Part shown: positions 41,729 to 54,425 of the stretch, one piece after another
Position numbering within the stretch: position 1 is the first letter of the stretch
Layout of the letters: each line of letters opens with the position of its first letter
Source: Vibrio sp. YMD68
GTDB taxonomy: Bacteria > Pseudomonadota > Gammaproteobacteria > Enterobacterales > Vibrionaceae
Reading direction: 5' to 3'
NCBI RefSeq assembly: GCF_029958905.1
Contig: NZ_CP124614.1
Span: 3,281,674-3,345,673, forward strand
Length of the DNA stretch: 64,000 nt
Translations under genes and position numbers: made by a program
The notes under the pieces: model-generated
Told to the model about the DNA's origin: nothing
Seen by the model: only the letters and a program-made list of their open reading frames with translations
Database searches by the model: none

Positions 41729-42505
41729 TTACATGCTCGTTAAGCCCCACTTCTGTGCGGTTTCTTTGAAAAAACCTTGAGTTTTCTTTAACTCTACCCA
41801 GTGATTAATGTAGTTAATCCAAACTTGATCTTCTTGCGGTAGCAGCATAGCGATCGGAGTAGGCTTGCGAGGCTCTTTTACTGGCACAATCGCCAACTGA
41901 CTAAATTTCTCAACCAAAGTCGCCGCCTCAACATTTGAAGTCACCGACACATCAGCACGCCTTGCTAGCAATTCCTGAAAATCTCGTGCTGGCGCTTCAA
42001 TCACGACATGCTTTGCCAAAGGAAAGAAATCTTTGACCATTTTTTCTTGAACCGTTCCCAATGTTGCTGCGACTCGAACATCGGCACGGTCAAAATCAGC
42101 CCAATCTGAAAATCGCTCTAGGTCTTTTTTCTGTACAACAGGCACAAACGCCAAATAGAAATAAGGCTGGCTGTACCCTGCCACTTTCGCTCGAGACATG
42201 TTCAGTGAAGCGCTTCCCGTAATATCGTATTTACCTGCGGTAATGCCGTTCACTAAGGTTTTCCAATCTGTCGGCACATATTCTACTTTGACACCAAGAT
42301 CTTTGGCCAACTCGGTCGTTACATCAATGTCAAACCCACGATAACTGTTGGTTGCAGGATCTTTCATCGTCATCGGGTTCCAATCCCCAGTAGTCCCAAC
42401 CTTCAACACCCCACTATTTAAAATGCCATGCAAGCGGCTAGTATCCGCGGCAAGCGCACTTAAAGACAGCAAACACATTCCCAAAAATACCATCAATTTC
42501 TTCAT
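41729..42505 (-). CDS. Periplasmic solute-binding protein (PheC/amino-acid-binding type)
   Basis: 258 aa with a Sec signal peptide (MKKLMVFLGMCLLSLSALAA, cleavage after ALA). The mature part, with LKVGTTGDWNPMTM, RGFDIDVTTELAKDLGVKVEYVPTDWKTLVNGITAGKYDI and GSASLNMSRAKVAGYSQPY, is a SBP_bac_3 fold. The same fold and TTGDY-like start occur in PheC cyclohexadienyl dehydratases, so an enzymatic role is possible. It is divergent from an ABC permease and the two may form one importer. Confidence 0.8.
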   Translation of the reverse strand: MKKLMVFLGMCLLSLSALAADTSRLHGILNSGVLKVGTTGDWNPMTMKDPATNSYRGFDIDVTTELAKDLGVKVEYVPTDWKTLVNGITAGKYDITGSASLNMSRAKVAGYSQPYFYLAFVPVVQKKDLERFSDWADFDRADVRVAATLGTVQEKMVKDFFPLAKHVVIEAPARDFQELLARRADVSVTSNVEAATLVEKFSQLAIVPVKEPRKPTPIAMLLPQEDQVWINYINHWVELKKTQGFFKETAQKWGLTSM

Positions 42506-42598
42506 TATTATTATCCTTAAAATAAGTTACTTTTTATGCTGCATGATTGATAACATAGCAGTAACAAATGATTTTATTTAGCTTGAATAGGTAATTGT

Positions 42599-43342
42599 GT
42601 GAACCTTCGTACGCTCACCGCTCTATTAATAATGTTGTTACTCACTGGATGCTCAGACTACCAGTGGGGATGGTATATTCTCGATCCAACCACCCCTCAA
42701 GGGCAGACCAACCTAAAGTTTCTCACCGCAGGCTTTTACGATACGATTTCTGTTTCACTATTAAGCATGGTTTTAGCCATGTTGATTGGTCTACTGGTCG
42801 CGTTGCCCGCATTATCTAACAACAAGGTCTTACGTGGATTAAACAGAATCTATGTGGAATCGGTACGATCCATTCCTGTACTGGTTCTGCTTTTGTGGGT
42901 CTATTATGGGATGCCGACCTTGCTCGATGTCTCTCTCGACTACTTTTGGGCGGGAGTGATTGCATTAACCATTGCAGAAAGTGCGTTTATGGCTGAAGTG
43001 TTTCGAGGTGGCATTCAGTCCATCAGTAAGGGACAGCATGAAGCAGCTGAAGCGCTAGGGCTGAACTACTGGCGCAAGATGCAATACGTCATATTTCCAC
43101 AGGCTTTTCGTCAAATATTGCCTCCTCTAGGCAATCAATTTGTTTATATACTCAAAATGTCATCGTTAGTGAGCGTCATAGGGCTCAGTGATCTAACCCG
43201 GCGAGCAAATGAGTTGGTCGTTAATGAGTACTTACCTCTCGAGATTTATACCTTTCTCGTCTTTGAATACCTCATTCTAATATTATGCGTTTCTCAAGCG
43301 GTTCGCTGGCTGGAAAAACGAATCGCTATTCCTCAAAACTAA
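42599..43342 (+). CDS. Amino-acid ABC transporter permease with a lipobox-like N-terminus
   Basis: 247 aa, HisM-type permease. The EAA loop that docks to the ATPase is HEAAEALGLNYWRKMQYVIFPQAFRQILPPLGN (about residues 147-179). The N-terminus, LRTLTALLIMLLLTGCSD, reads as a lipoprotein signal with lipobox LLTGC, unusual for a permease. GTG start at 42599. No ATPase gene adjoins; it may share one encoded elsewhere. Divergent from the binding protein. Confidence 0.85.
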   Translation: MNLRTLTALLIMLLLTGCSDYQWGWYILDPTTPQGQTNLKFLTAGFYDTISVSLLSMVLAMLIGLLVALPALSNNKVLRGLNRIYVESVRSIPVLVLLLWVYYGMPTLLDVSLDYFWAGVIALTIAESAFMAEVFRGGIQSISKGQHEAAEALGLNYWRKMQYVIFPQAFRQILPPLGNQFVYILKMSSLVSVIGLSDLTRRANELVVNEYLPLEIYTFLVFEYLILILCVSQAVRWLEKRIAIPQN

Positions 43343-43381
43343 ACAAATCCTCGTTATCTCAACATTTAGCGACTGAAATCA

Positions 43382-43413
43382 AAAAGGGTTGGCACAAAGC
43401 CAACCCTTTTGTT
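43382..43413. terminator. Bidirectional terminator between the permease and glmU
   Basis: AAAAGGGTTGGC-ACAAA-GCCAACCCTTTT, with a T-run after it and As before it. Confidence 0.85.
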
Positions 43414-43464
43414 TATCAATCATGACGGTCTAAGCCAAACTCATCAAAATTGAGATCGTTCAGA

Positions 43465-44829
43465 TTATTTGGTCTTTTTTACTGGGCGCTGCCAATTAGA
43501 AAATTTGCGCTCTTTTGCTCGTGAAATGACCAGTTCACCTTGATCAACATCTTTTGTCAATGTGGTGCCGGCACCAATAGTCGCTCCATCAGCAATTGTA
43601 ACAGGAGCAATCAACTGGCAATCAGAACCAACAAAAACATCATCACCAATGGTGGTTTTAAACTTATTTACACCGTCGTAATTGCAAGTGATCACACCTG
43701 CACCGACATTCACACGCTGACCAATTTGAGCATCACCTAAATACGTTAGATGGTTCGCTTTAGAGCCCTCGCCAATAGACGTATTTTTCACTTCAACGAA
43801 GTTACCAACATGAGCATCATTTTTAAGCTCAGCGCCAGGGCGAAGACGAGTGAATGGACCCACCGTACACTCTTCCCCAACCGTCGCGCCTTCAATCACG
43901 CTGTACGGTCGGATAACGGTGTTGTCGTCGATTTCACAATCTTTAAGTACACAGCCAGTACCGATAATAACGTTATCACCAATCGATACGTTACCTTCAA
44001 TAATCACATTGGTGTCTATCTCAACATCCATTCCGCACTGCAGTTCACCGCGAAGGTCAAAGCGAGAAGGATCGCGTAACATTACGCCCTGCTCTAATAG
44101 TTTTTGTGCTTGTGCTGATTGATAGGCTCGCTCTAAACGCGCAAGTTGTGAACGGTCGTTAACACCTTCAACTTCAATAGGGTTGATAGGATGAACAGCT
44201 TCAACAGCTCGCCCTTCACTGTGCGCAGCCGCAATAACATCGGTTAAATAATACTCGCCTTGTGCATTTTGATTATTAAGTCCCGCAAGCCAACGTTTGA
44301 GATCACCTCCCGTCGCCACCATAACGCCGGTGTTAATCTCTTTAATGAGTTTCTGCTCGTCTGTTGCATCTTTCTGTTCAACAATCGCAATAACTGGGCC
44401 ATTTCGTCGAACAATACGGCCATATCCCATAGGATTATCAAGTACGACGGTGAGTAAGGCGATACCACCGTTAGGTTGAGCTTCAAGTAAACTCTCGACC
44501 GTTTCTTCAGAGATCAACGGGACATCACCGTATAGAACGAGGACTTTTTCATTATCATCAAACTGAGGGGAAGCCTGATCAACCGCATGGCCAGTACCGA
44601 GCTGATCCGCTTGCAATACCCAGCTTACCGACTCTTCACTAAGGGCGGTTTGCATTTGCTCTCCACCATGACCATAAACTAAATGAATATTTTGAGCACC
44701 TAAGCTATTACATGTATCAATCACATGCTTAACCATCGGCTTACCTGCCAATGTATGCAATACCTTAGGCATGTTTGAATACATGCGGGTTCCTTTACCC
44801 GCAGCGAGAATGACTGCACTAAATTTCAT
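43465..44829 (-). CDS. glmU: Bifunctional UDP-GlcNAc pyrophosphorylase / GlcN-1-P acetyltransferase GlmU
   Basis: 454 aa. The N-terminal uridylyltransferase domain has [18 protein letters not shown] (residues 7-24), and GDVPL. The C-terminal left-handed beta helix of hexapeptide repeats starts at about residue 250 and includes the acetyltransferase segments [17 protein letters not shown] and NYDGVNK. It makes UDP-GlcNAc for peptidoglycan and LPS. Downstream of atpC, the usual gammaproteobacterial order. Confidence 0.96.
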   Translation of the reverse strand: MKFSAVILAAGKGTRMYSNMPKVLHTLAGKPMVKHVIDTCNSLGAQNIHLVYGHGGEQMQTALSEESVSWVLQADQLGTGHAVDQASPQFDDNEKVLVLYGDVPLISEETVESLLEAQPNGGIALLTVVLDNPMGYGRIVRRNGPVIAIVEQKDATDEQKLIKEINTGVMVATGGDLKRWLAGLNNQNAQGEYYLTDVIAAAHSEGRAVEAVHPINPIEVEGVNDRSQLARLERAYQSAQAQKLLEQGVMLRDPSRFDLRGELQCGMDVEIDTNVIIEGNVSIGDNVIIGTGCVLKDCEIDDNTVIRPYSVIEGATVGEECTVGPFTRLRPGAELKNDAHVGNFVEVKNTSIGEGSKANHLTYLGDAQIGQRVNVGAGVITCNYDGVNKFKTTIGDDVFVGSDCQLIAPVTIADGATIGAGTTLTKDVDQGELVISRAKERKFSNWQRPVKKTK

Positions 44830-44923
44830 TTGTAATCCACTGACATTTTATAATTAAGTGCTGATTCTAGCGGTTAATCCGTCATTAGTTAAATACGAAT
44901 GTCCGCTTTATATAAATTTCCAA

Positions 44924-44952
44924 CAAAAAAGGCAGCGATTAGGCTGCCTTTT
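44924..44952 (-). terminator. Terminator of the atp operon
   Basis: Minus strand AAAGGCAGC-CTAATC-GCTGCCTTT followed by TTTTGTTGG, between atpC and glmU. Confidence 0.85.
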
Positions 44953-44972
44953 ATATCAAACGAAGCTAAGTA

Positions 44973-45404
44973 TTAGCGACGTCTGTTCACCAGTTCAATG
45001 ACTTTCAACTGAGCAACGGCTTTCGCCAGTTCCGCAGATGCTTTCGCAAAATCAACATCACCATAAGGTTGGTTGATCAGCTCTTCAGCACGGCGTTTAG
45101 CTTCTTCCGCTTTAGCAAGGTCTAAGTCCTTACCGCGTACAGCAGTATCCGCTAAAATGGTCACATCGTTGGCTTGTACTTCTAAAACACCACCAGAAAG
45201 ATAAATAATTTCTTCATCACCTTTCTTAGAAACAATGCGAACCATACCAGGGCGAATCGTGGTTAATAGCGGAGTGTGTCCCGCTAAAACACCAAGGTCA
45301 CCTTTCTCACCTGAAATCTGAATGCTACGAGCTTGACCCGAATAAATTCGTTGTTCTGCACTCACAACATCCAAATGGAAGCTTACTGATGTTAATGCTG
45401 TCAT
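44973..45404 (-). CDS. atpC: ATP synthase F1 subunit epsilon AtpC
   Basis: 143 aa. N-terminal beta sandwich ([20 protein letters not shown], then [19 protein letters not shown]) and C-terminal helical hairpin ([35 protein letters not shown]) that can inhibit the enzyme. Last gene of atpIBEFHAGDC. Confidence 0.95.
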   Translation of the reverse strand: MTALTSVSFHLDVVSAEQRIYSGQARSIQISGEKGDLGVLAGHTPLLTTIRPGMVRIVSKKGDEEIIYLSGGVLEVQANDVTILADTAVRGKDLDLAKAEEAKRRAEELINQPYGDVDFAKASAELAKAVAQLKVIELVNRRR

Positions 45405-45425
45405 AACGCCTCCTGTAAGACTCTA

Positions 45426-46850
<1,425 letters not shown>

Positions 46851-46859
46851 TTACCTAAA

Positions 46860-47726
46860 TTAAACTGCTGCTGCACCTGATACGATTTCAGATAGCTCTT
46901 GTGTTATCGCCGTTTGACGGGCTTTGTTGTACACAAGCTCTAACTCTTCGATCAAATCGCCAGCATTGTCTGATGCTGCTTTCATAGCAACCATACGAGC
47001 AGCCATTTCACACGCTAAGTTCTCTACAACACCTTGATAAACTTGAGACTCGATATAACGAGCCATTAAGGTATTCAGAAGCACCTTCTGATCCGATTCG
47101 AACATATAGCTCCAAGCATGCTTGAACTGTTCTTCATCAGCGAATGATTTAGGCAAAGGTATTAATTGATCAATTTTTGGTTGTTGGGTCATTGAGTTAA
47201 CAAACTCATTGAACACCAAATGCAAACGGTCAATCTCGCCGTCTTGATACTTTTGTAACATGACGTTGATAGGGCCGATAATATCATCAAGAGTAGGAGT
47301 GTCTCCGAGTCCTGACGTCTGCGCCACAATGTTTGCACCAATGCTATTGAAATAAGACGTTGCTTTTGAACCAATAACGGCCAGCTCTACATCAACCCCT
47401 TTCTCAGACCAATCGTTCATTTGGATAACGGCTTGCTTGAACATATTAATGTTCAAGCCGCCACACAAACCGCGATCAGATGAGATTACAATATACCCAA
47501 CACGCTTAGCCTCACGTTCCAGTAGATATGGATGTTTATATTCCAAAGTACCGTGGGCTATATGACCAATGACCTTACGTATAATTTCAGCATATGGACG
47601 TGGTCCTTCCATTGCGTCTTGAGTGCGACGCATTTTAGAAGCGGCAACCATTTCCATTGCTTTCGTGATTTTCTGAGTGCTTTTAACACTACCAATCTTG
47701 CTACGAATTTCTTTTGAATTGGCCAT
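46860..47726 (-). CDS. atpG: ATP synthase F1 subunit gamma AtpG
   Basis: 288-aa central stalk. N-terminal helix [29 protein letters not shown] and C-terminal helix [26 protein letters not shown] form the rotor coiled coil. Confidence 0.96.
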   Translation of the reverse strand: MANSKEIRSKIGSVKSTQKITKAMEMVAASKMRRTQDAMEGPRPYAEIIRKVIGHIAHGTLEYKHPYLLEREAKRVGYIVISSDRGLCGGLNINMFKQAVIQMNDWSEKGVDVELAVIGSKATSYFNSIGANIVAQTSGLGDTPTLDDIIGPINVMLQKYQDGEIDRLHLVFNEFVNSMTQQPKIDQLIPLPKSFADEEQFKHAWSYMFESDQKVLLNTLMARYIESQVYQGVVENLACEMAARMVAMKAASDNAGDLIEELELVYNKARQTAITQELSEIVSGAAAV

Positions 47727-47761
47727 CGTTACTCTCCGTTAACTACAAAACTAGGTTGTAA

Positions 47762-49303
47762 TTACCAAGTTTGGGTTGCTTTGAAATCATCAACTAACTT
47801 TTTCAGTTGAGCTTCGATTTCTTTGTCATAAGCACCCGACTTGTTGATCTCAGTAGCCAATTCAGAATACTGAGCGTGAGCATACGATAGTAAAGCAGCT
47901 TCGAAATCTAGAATTTTGTTCAACTCTACATCTTCTAAATATCCGCGTTCAGCAGAGTAAATAGAAAGAGCTTGATCAAATACAGACATAGGAGCGTACT
48001 GTTTCTGCTTCATCAATTCAGTTACTTTCTGACCATGGTCTAGCTGCTTCTTCGTCGCTTCATCAAGATCTGATGAGAACTGAGCAAAAGCGGCAAGTTC
48101 ACGGTACTGTGCTAGAGCGGTACGGATACCACCAGAAAGCTTCTTAATGATTTTCGTTTGTGCAGAACCACCTACACGAGATACCGAAATACCTGGATCT
48201 ACCGCAGGGCGAACACCCGCGTTAAACAGTTCTGACTGTAGGAAAATCTGACCATCAGTAATCGAAATTACGTTAGTCGGTACGAATGCAGATACGTCAC
48301 CAGCTTGTGTTTCGATGATTGGTAGCGCGGTTAAAGAACCAGTTTTACCTTTCACTTCACCGTTAGTAAATGTTTCTACGTAGTGTTCGCTAACACGAGC
48401 AGCGCGCTCAAGTAGACGAGAGTGAAGGTAGAAAACATCACCAGGGAATGCTTCACGACCCGGTGGACGTTTTAGTAGCAATGAAATCTGACGGTACGCT
48501 ACAGCTTGCTTAGACAGATCATCATAAACGATCAAAGCATCTTCGCCGCGGTCACGGAAGTATTCACCCATCGCACAACCAGCGTAAGGCGCTAGATATT
48601 GCAGTGCTGCTGACTCAGAAGCGGATGCCACAACCACAATCGTGTTTGCTAATGCACCGTGCTCTTCAAGCTTACGTACCACGTTTGCGATAGTTGACGC
48701 TTTCTGACCAATAGCAACGTAGACAGAGTAAATACCAGAATCTTTCTGGTTGATGATTGCATCGATCGCCATTGCTGTTTTACCAGTTTGGCGGTCACCG
48801 ATGATTAGCTCACGCTGACCACGGCCGATTGGAATCATTGCATCTACTGATTTGTAACCAGTTTGAACTGGCTGATCGACTGACTTACGATCGATTACAC
48901 CCGGTGCAATCACTTCAATAGGAGAAGACAGCTTAGCGTCAATAGGACCTTTACCATCGATCGGCGCGCCCAGTGTATTAACTACACGGCCAAGCATTTC
49001 TGGACCTACTGGTACCTCAAGGATACGGCCAGTACCTGTCACTTTCATGCCTTCACGAAGACTCGTGTAAGGACCCATTACTACAGCACCAACTGAATCA
49101 CGGTTCAAGTTAAGTGCTAAAGCGAAAAGGCCACCTGGAAGTTCAATCATTTCACCTTGCATCACGTCATCCAGACCGTGAATGCTAAGAATACCATCGC
49201 TTACAGAAACGATAGTACCTTCATTGCGAGCTTCAGATACGACATTGAATTTTTCAATACGCTGTCTGATCAGCTCGCTAATTTCCGTGGAATTAAGTTG
49301 CAT
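47762..49303 (-). CDS. atpA: ATP synthase F1 subunit alpha AtpA
   Basis: 513 aa, the same length as the E. coli subunit. Non-catalytic nucleotide site with P-loop GDRQTGKT (about residues 169-176), and [10 protein letters not shown] with the arginine finger near residue 373. Nineteen bases after atpH. Confidence 0.97.
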   Translation of the reverse strand: MQLNSTEISELIRQRIEKFNVVSEARNEGTIVSVSDGILSIHGLDDVMQGEMIELPGGLFALALNLNRDSVGAVVMGPYTSLREGMKVTGTGRILEVPVGPEMLGRVVNTLGAPIDGKGPIDAKLSSPIEVIAPGVIDRKSVDQPVQTGYKSVDAMIPIGRGQRELIIGDRQTGKTAMAIDAIINQKDSGIYSVYVAIGQKASTIANVVRKLEEHGALANTIVVVASASESAALQYLAPYAGCAMGEYFRDRGEDALIVYDDLSKQAVAYRQISLLLKRPPGREAFPGDVFYLHSRLLERAARVSEHYVETFTNGEVKGKTGSLTALPIIETQAGDVSAFVPTNVISITDGQIFLQSELFNAGVRPAVDPGISVSRVGGSAQTKIIKKLSGGIRTALAQYRELAAFAQFSSDLDEATKKQLDHGQKVTELMKQKQYAPMSVFDQALSIYSAERGYLEDVELNKILDFEAALLSYAHAQYSELATEINKSGAYDKEIEAQLKKLVDDFKATQTW

Positions 49304-49321
49304 TGCTCAAATTCCCCTAAG

Positions 49322-49852
49322 TTAAGACTTAATAACGTCTTTAAGACGATTAATACGACTAACGAGTGAGTTGTCTAGTACTGTATCACCAGTTCTAATC
49401 ACCGCACCACCTATCAGACTACTATCAACTAAACAGTTGACCTTTACACCGCAATCAAAGTGTTTTTCAAGCGACTTAACTAGCTCAGCTAGTTGCGCTT
49501 CACTTAATTCAAATGAGGTCGTAATTGTTACTTCTTTCACATTTAACGACTCAGATAAAAGCAGCTGGTATTGCTGATAGATATCACTTAACGCTGAAAT
49601 ACGACGATTCTCGATAATGACCTTTAAGAAATTCTGTAAAGGCTCATCAAAGTACTCACCCGCTATATCGAAATACAATTGCATCAATTGTTCAGGCTGC
49701 AGGCGTAACGCCGCTTTTTGTAGCTCGGGAGCTAAAGAAACGGTTTTAGCAAGCTCCAACATACTTGACCATTGGTCAATCGTGCCATTATCACTTGCAT
49801 AGCCAAATGCAGCCTTAGCATAAGGACGAGCAATAGTTGTCAAACCAGACAT
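49322..49852 (-). CDS. atpH: ATP synthase F1 subunit delta AtpH
   Basis: 176-aa peripheral stalk protein: N-terminal TIARPYAKAAFGYA and C-terminal LIGGAVIRTGDTVLDNSLVSRINRLKD are family signatures. It links F1 alpha to the b subunits. Confidence 0.95.
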   Translation of the reverse strand: MSGLTTIARPYAKAAFGYASDNGTIDQWSSMLELAKTVSLAPELQKAALRLQPEQLMQLYFDIAGEYFDEPLQNFLKVIIENRRISALSDIYQQYQLLLSESLNVKEVTITTSFELSEAQLAELVKSLEKHFDCGVKVNCLVDSSLIGGAVIRTGDTVLDNSLVSRINRLKDVIKS

Positions 49853-49866
49853 ACCGACGCCCTCCT

Positions 49867-50337
49867 TTATAGCTTCGCAGAAATACTATCAAGTATGTCT
49901 TGATGAGCAGCGGGATCAATCGAACGTTCGATGATTTTCTCAGCACCAAGAATAGCTAGAGTAGCAACGTCTTTTTGAAGTTCGTTACGAGCGCGTGAGG
50001 TTTCAGCTTCTAATTCAGCTTTACCTTGAGCAAGTACACTATCACGCTCTTGTATCGCTTCTTGACGAGCTTCGTCCAGAATTTGAGCTTTACGTTTATT
50101 TGCTGACTCAATAATTCCAAGCGCTTCCTGCTTAGCGTCTTTTAGCTGGTCTGCTGCATTGTGCTGCGCGAGTTGTAACGCTTTATCAGCACGCTCAGCA
50201 GACTCCAAACCTTCAGAGATTTTTTTCTGACGCTCTTCAATTGCTGCGATCAATGGTGGCCACACATACTTCATGCAGAACCAAACAAACAAAATGAATG
50301 CTATTGCTTGACCTAGCAGAGTTGCATTGATATTCAC
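49867..50337 (-). CDS. atpF: ATP synthase Fo subunit b AtpF
   Basis: 156 aa: a single N-terminal membrane helix ([24 protein letters not shown]) followed by a long charged right-handed coiled coil. Forms the peripheral stator. Confidence 0.96.
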   Translation of the reverse strand: MNINATLLGQAIAFILFVWFCMKYVWPPLIAAIEERQKKISEGLESAERADKALQLAQHNAADQLKDAKQEALGIIESANKRKAQILDEARQEAIQERDSVLAQGKAELEAETSRARNELQKDVATLAILGAEKIIERSIDPAAHQDILDSISAKL

Positions 50338-50409
50338 AATGACCCTCCTTTATTCTTTTAATGTTTCGTGTTCACGAAACGACGTAGAGTAAATAAGAAA
50401 AAGGGTTTC

Positions 50410-50628
50410 TTACAATGCGAACAGCATGTACATAGAGATACCAACACCGATCATTGGAACAGCATCAAGTAGACCTGCAAGAATGAACATATTTGTTTGT
50501 AGCACTGGAGCCATCTCTGGTTGACGAGCAACAGACTCAAGGAACTTACCGCCTAGAATTGCGAAGCCGAAGCCAGTCGCGATTGCACACATACCTAGTA
50601 GTAAAGCTACAACGAAATAAATTTCCAT
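50410..50628 (-). CDS. atpE: ATP synthase Fo subunit c AtpE, short form
   Basis: 72-aa hairpin of two helices with the polar loop ARQPEM (residues 34-39). The proton-binding carboxylate is Asp55 in [14 protein letters not shown]. The Vibrio c subunits I recall are about 84 residues with longer N- and C-termini; this one starts MEIYFVV and ends MLFAL, giving a length closer to the 79-aa E. coli type. The polar Gln and the Glu/Ser pair of Na+-binding c rings are absent, so proton coupling is expected. Confidence 0.94.
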   Translation of the reverse strand: MEIYFVVALLLGMCAIATGFGFAILGGKFLESVARQPEMAPVLQTNMFILAGLLDAVPMIGVGISMYMLFAL

Positions 50629-50696
50629 AATAATCTCCGAAATGAAATATTGAGATAGGCTAAACCTATCATTTATAAATAAGTAAATTTTTTATT

Positions 50697-51918
<1,222 letters not shown>

Positions 51919-52074
51919 CAAAAGCACCTGTTTTCGTGTTATTTACTGATCGAGAACAAAGAAAAATCTCAGTCAGCAAAAAAAGCTTAAAAAGTATATA
52001 GAGTAGAGAGTAAAAAACAATAGTTACTCTCTCTTCTCAACTAACTTGAATTCTATTATGTGAGCTAGGATGCG

Positions 52075-52977
52075 CTACGATGTACTGTCGCCGTTAGCTA
52101 ACAAATGTAAGATTTTGTGTAAGTGTTCAGGATTATCAAAGCGGATCTGAACTTTGCCCGTTCCACTCTTGCCAACCGCCACGTCGACCTTAGATTCAAA
52201 CTGCTCAGAAAGCGACGCTAACTGAGTTTGGGTCTCCTCTGATAACGCCATCGTCGCGACTTCCGGTTGGTCAGCGTTAGAGATTAAACGCTTCACTAAC
52301 GCTTCTGTCTGACGGACGGTTAATTGCTTCTTTGCCACCTCTTGCGCAACAGAAAGTTGCTTCTCACCATCCAGAATTAACAGGGCGCGAGCATGGCCCA
52401 TTTCAAGTCGTTTTTCGGCAACTAACTGTTTGACACCAGTGCTGAGTTGATTCAAGCGTAAAAGGTTACTTACTGTGGTTCTCGATTTACCGATCACTTC
52501 AGCAACTTGTTGATGTGTAAGTGAGAATTCATCTTGAAGACGTTCTAACGCTTCCGCTTCTTCAATCGCATTAAGATCTTCTCGCTGAATATTTTCGATC
52601 AATGCCATCGCGATAGCTGCACGATCTTCCACTTTCTTGTTCAAGCACGGTACACGTTTTAACCCAGCTTGACGTGCCGCACGCCAGCGTCTTTCACCTG
52701 CAATGATCTCAAACTGTTCATTGTCAATTTGGCGAACCACAATCGGCTGAATTATGCCCTGTGATTGAATCGATGCTGCCAACTCTTCTAATGCCTCGGG
52801 AGCCATGTCTTTACGAGGCTGATAGACACCAGGCTTGAGTTGATTAATATTCAGTTCCATCAACTGACCATCAGCAGATAAAGCTTGGCTATGAGAAGCA
52901 ACGTGCTGTTTTTCTCGTGCTAATGAACTGGTCGCAAGCAACGCGTCCAGCCCTTTTCCTAAACCACGTTTAGACAT
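52075..52977 (-). CDS. parB: Chromosome-partitioning protein ParB
   Basis: 300 aa. The N-terminus is the typical KRGLGKGLDALL. The CTPase/ParB-N domain carries QPRKDMAPEALEELAASIQSQGIIQPIVVR and GERRWRAARQAGL, then the HTH with LTHQQVAEVIGKSRTTVSNLLRLNQL that reads parS. The C-terminal 45 residues are the dimerisation part. Its targets are the parS sites found at 6778 and 10570. Confidence 0.96.
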   Translation of the reverse strand: MSKRGLGKGLDALLATSSLAREKQHVASHSQALSADGQLMELNINQLKPGVYQPRKDMAPEALEELAASIQSQGIIQPIVVRQIDNEQFEIIAGERRWRAARQAGLKRVPCLNKKVEDRAAIAMALIENIQREDLNAIEEAEALERLQDEFSLTHQQVAEVIGKSRTTVSNLLRLNQLSTGVKQLVAEKRLEMGHARALLILDGEKQLSVAQEVAKKQLTVRQTEALVKRLISNADQPEVATMALSEETQTQLASLSEQFESKVDVAVGKSGTGKVQIRFDNPEHLHKILHLLANGDSTS

Positions 52978-53004
52978 GACAGCTAGTTCCTTTTTGAAAT
53001 ATTT

Positions 53005-53778
53005 TTACGCTGGGATTTCTTCTCGACGAAGCATCTCACCGGCAAGGGCCAAATACGCTTTTGCGCCTGCTGAATACTTGTCGTAATACATCGCCGGTTT
53101 ACCGTGGCTTGGCGCTTCGGCTAAACGGACATTTCGAGGGATAACCGTACGATACACCTTCGTACCGAAGTGCTTCTTCAACTGATCGGAAACTTCATTA
53201 GAAAGTCGGTTTCTTGGGTCATACATGGTTCGCAATAACCCTTCAATTTTTAGATTTTCATTCACGACAGCAGCAAGCTTACTTATCGTATCCATCAACG
53301 CCGTAAGACCTTCTAGAGCAAAATATTCACACTGCATAGGAACCAGAACAGAATCTGCTGCAGCCATAGCATTGATTGTAAGAAGGTTTAACGATGGAGG
53401 GCAATCTATAAAGATGAAATCATAGTTATCACGAACCGAAGCCAATGCGTTTTTTAGGCGAACTTCTCTGGCAAAGACTTCCATCAATTTGATTTCTGCA
53501 GCGGTTACATCTCCATTTGCGGCTATCAAATCATAGTGACCTGAGGTTTTCGTGCACACAACATCATGAAACGGAACATCTTCAACAAGCAGCTCATAAG
53601 AGGTCGCTTCAACCTGATATTTATCAACGCCACTCGCCATCGTGGCATTGCCTTGGGGATCAAGATCGATAACCAATACTTTACGCTTAGTGGCTGCCAT
53701 AGACGCCGCTAAGTTAATGCATGTCGTTGTTTTTCCTACGCCACCTTTCTGGTTGGCTATTGCTACGATTTTACCCAC
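53005..53778 (-). CDS. parA: Chromosome-partitioning ATPase ParA
   Basis: A 257-aa Walker-type ATPase. The deviant P-loop KGGVGKTT is at residues 11-18, Walker A' DLDPQGNA at about 39-46 and FIDCPPSLNLLT near 124-135. Forms nucleoid-bound gradients that move ParB-parS complexes. In an operon rsmG-parA-parB downstream of mnmG. Confidence 0.96.
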   Translation of the reverse strand: MGKIVAIANQKGGVGKTTTCINLAASMAATKRKVLVIDLDPQGNATMASGVDKYQVEATSYELLVEDVPFHDVVCTKTSGHYDLIAANGDVTAAEIKLMEVFAREVRLKNALASVRDNYDFIFIDCPPSLNLLTINAMAAADSVLVPMQCEYFALEGLTALMDTISKLAAVVNENLKIEGLLRTMYDPRNRLSNEVSDQLKKHFGTKVYRTVIPRNVRLAEAPSHGKPAMYYDKYSAGAKAYLALAGEMLRREEIPA

Positions 53779-53792
53779 GGTCTGCCTCGCTG

Positions 53793-54425
53793 TTATCCCT
53801 TCCGAGATAAGATTACAAGATGACGCTCACCTTCCAATTCGGGAACGTTCAAAGATTTGACGCTGTTCACAGAACACCATTGTGGTAGTTGCTCGACTTC
53901 ATCTTTCTGCAATTGACCTTTTAGCGCTAGGAAAACCCCAGAATCAGATTTAGGTAGGTGATGGCACCATTCTACCATATCGGACATTGAAGCAAATGCA
54001 CGGCTAAGAACGCCATCAAATTTGTCTTCCGTTTGGAACTCTTCTACTCGACTTTGGACTGTCGTCACATTTTTAATCCCAAGCTCATGACAAACCTGCT
54101 TAATAAAACGGATGCGCTTGCCGAGACTGTCGAGCAAATAGAACTCTTTTTCTGGATTCATGATGGCTAATGGTACACCAGGAAGGCCTGGGCCCGTGCC
54201 AACATCGATAAAGCGAGTGCCTTGTAAGTGCTCACTAACAACGATGCTATCAAGGATATGTTTAACGATCATTTCAGAAGGATTGCGAACCGATGTCAAG
54301 TTATACGCTTTATTCCACTTATTGAGCATTTCAACATACCCAATAAGCTGGTCTGCTTGATCGGATGACACTTGGATATTCGTTTGGCTAACCAGTTGTT
54401 CAAGCCTTGCTTTTAAGTCGCTCAT
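53793..54425 (-). CDS. rsmG: 16S rRNA (guanine-527-N7)-methyltransferase RsmG
   Basis: 210-aa SAM enzyme (GidB). Motif [17 protein letters not shown] (about residues 71-86), and [22 protein letters not shown] is the family signature. Its ATG shares a base with the mnmG stop (TAATG), so translation is probably coupled. Confidence 0.96.
   Translation of the reverse strand: MSDLKARLEQLVSQTNIQVSSDQADQLIGYVEMLNKWNKAYNLTSVRNPSEMIVKHILDSIVVSEHLQGTRFIDVGTGPGLPGVPLAIMNPEKEFYLLDSLGKRIRFIKQVCHELGIKNVTTVQSRVEEFQTEDKFDGVLSRAFASMSDMVEWCHHLPKSDSGVFLALKGQLQKDEVEQLPQWCSVNSVKSLNVPELEGERHLVILSRKG

Noticed and set aside
50360..50385. Palindrome-like TGTTTCGTGTTCACGAAACG as another parS
   Set aside because: It lacks the CACGTG core and the correct spacing of the two half-sites; it is a hairpin between atpE and atpF.
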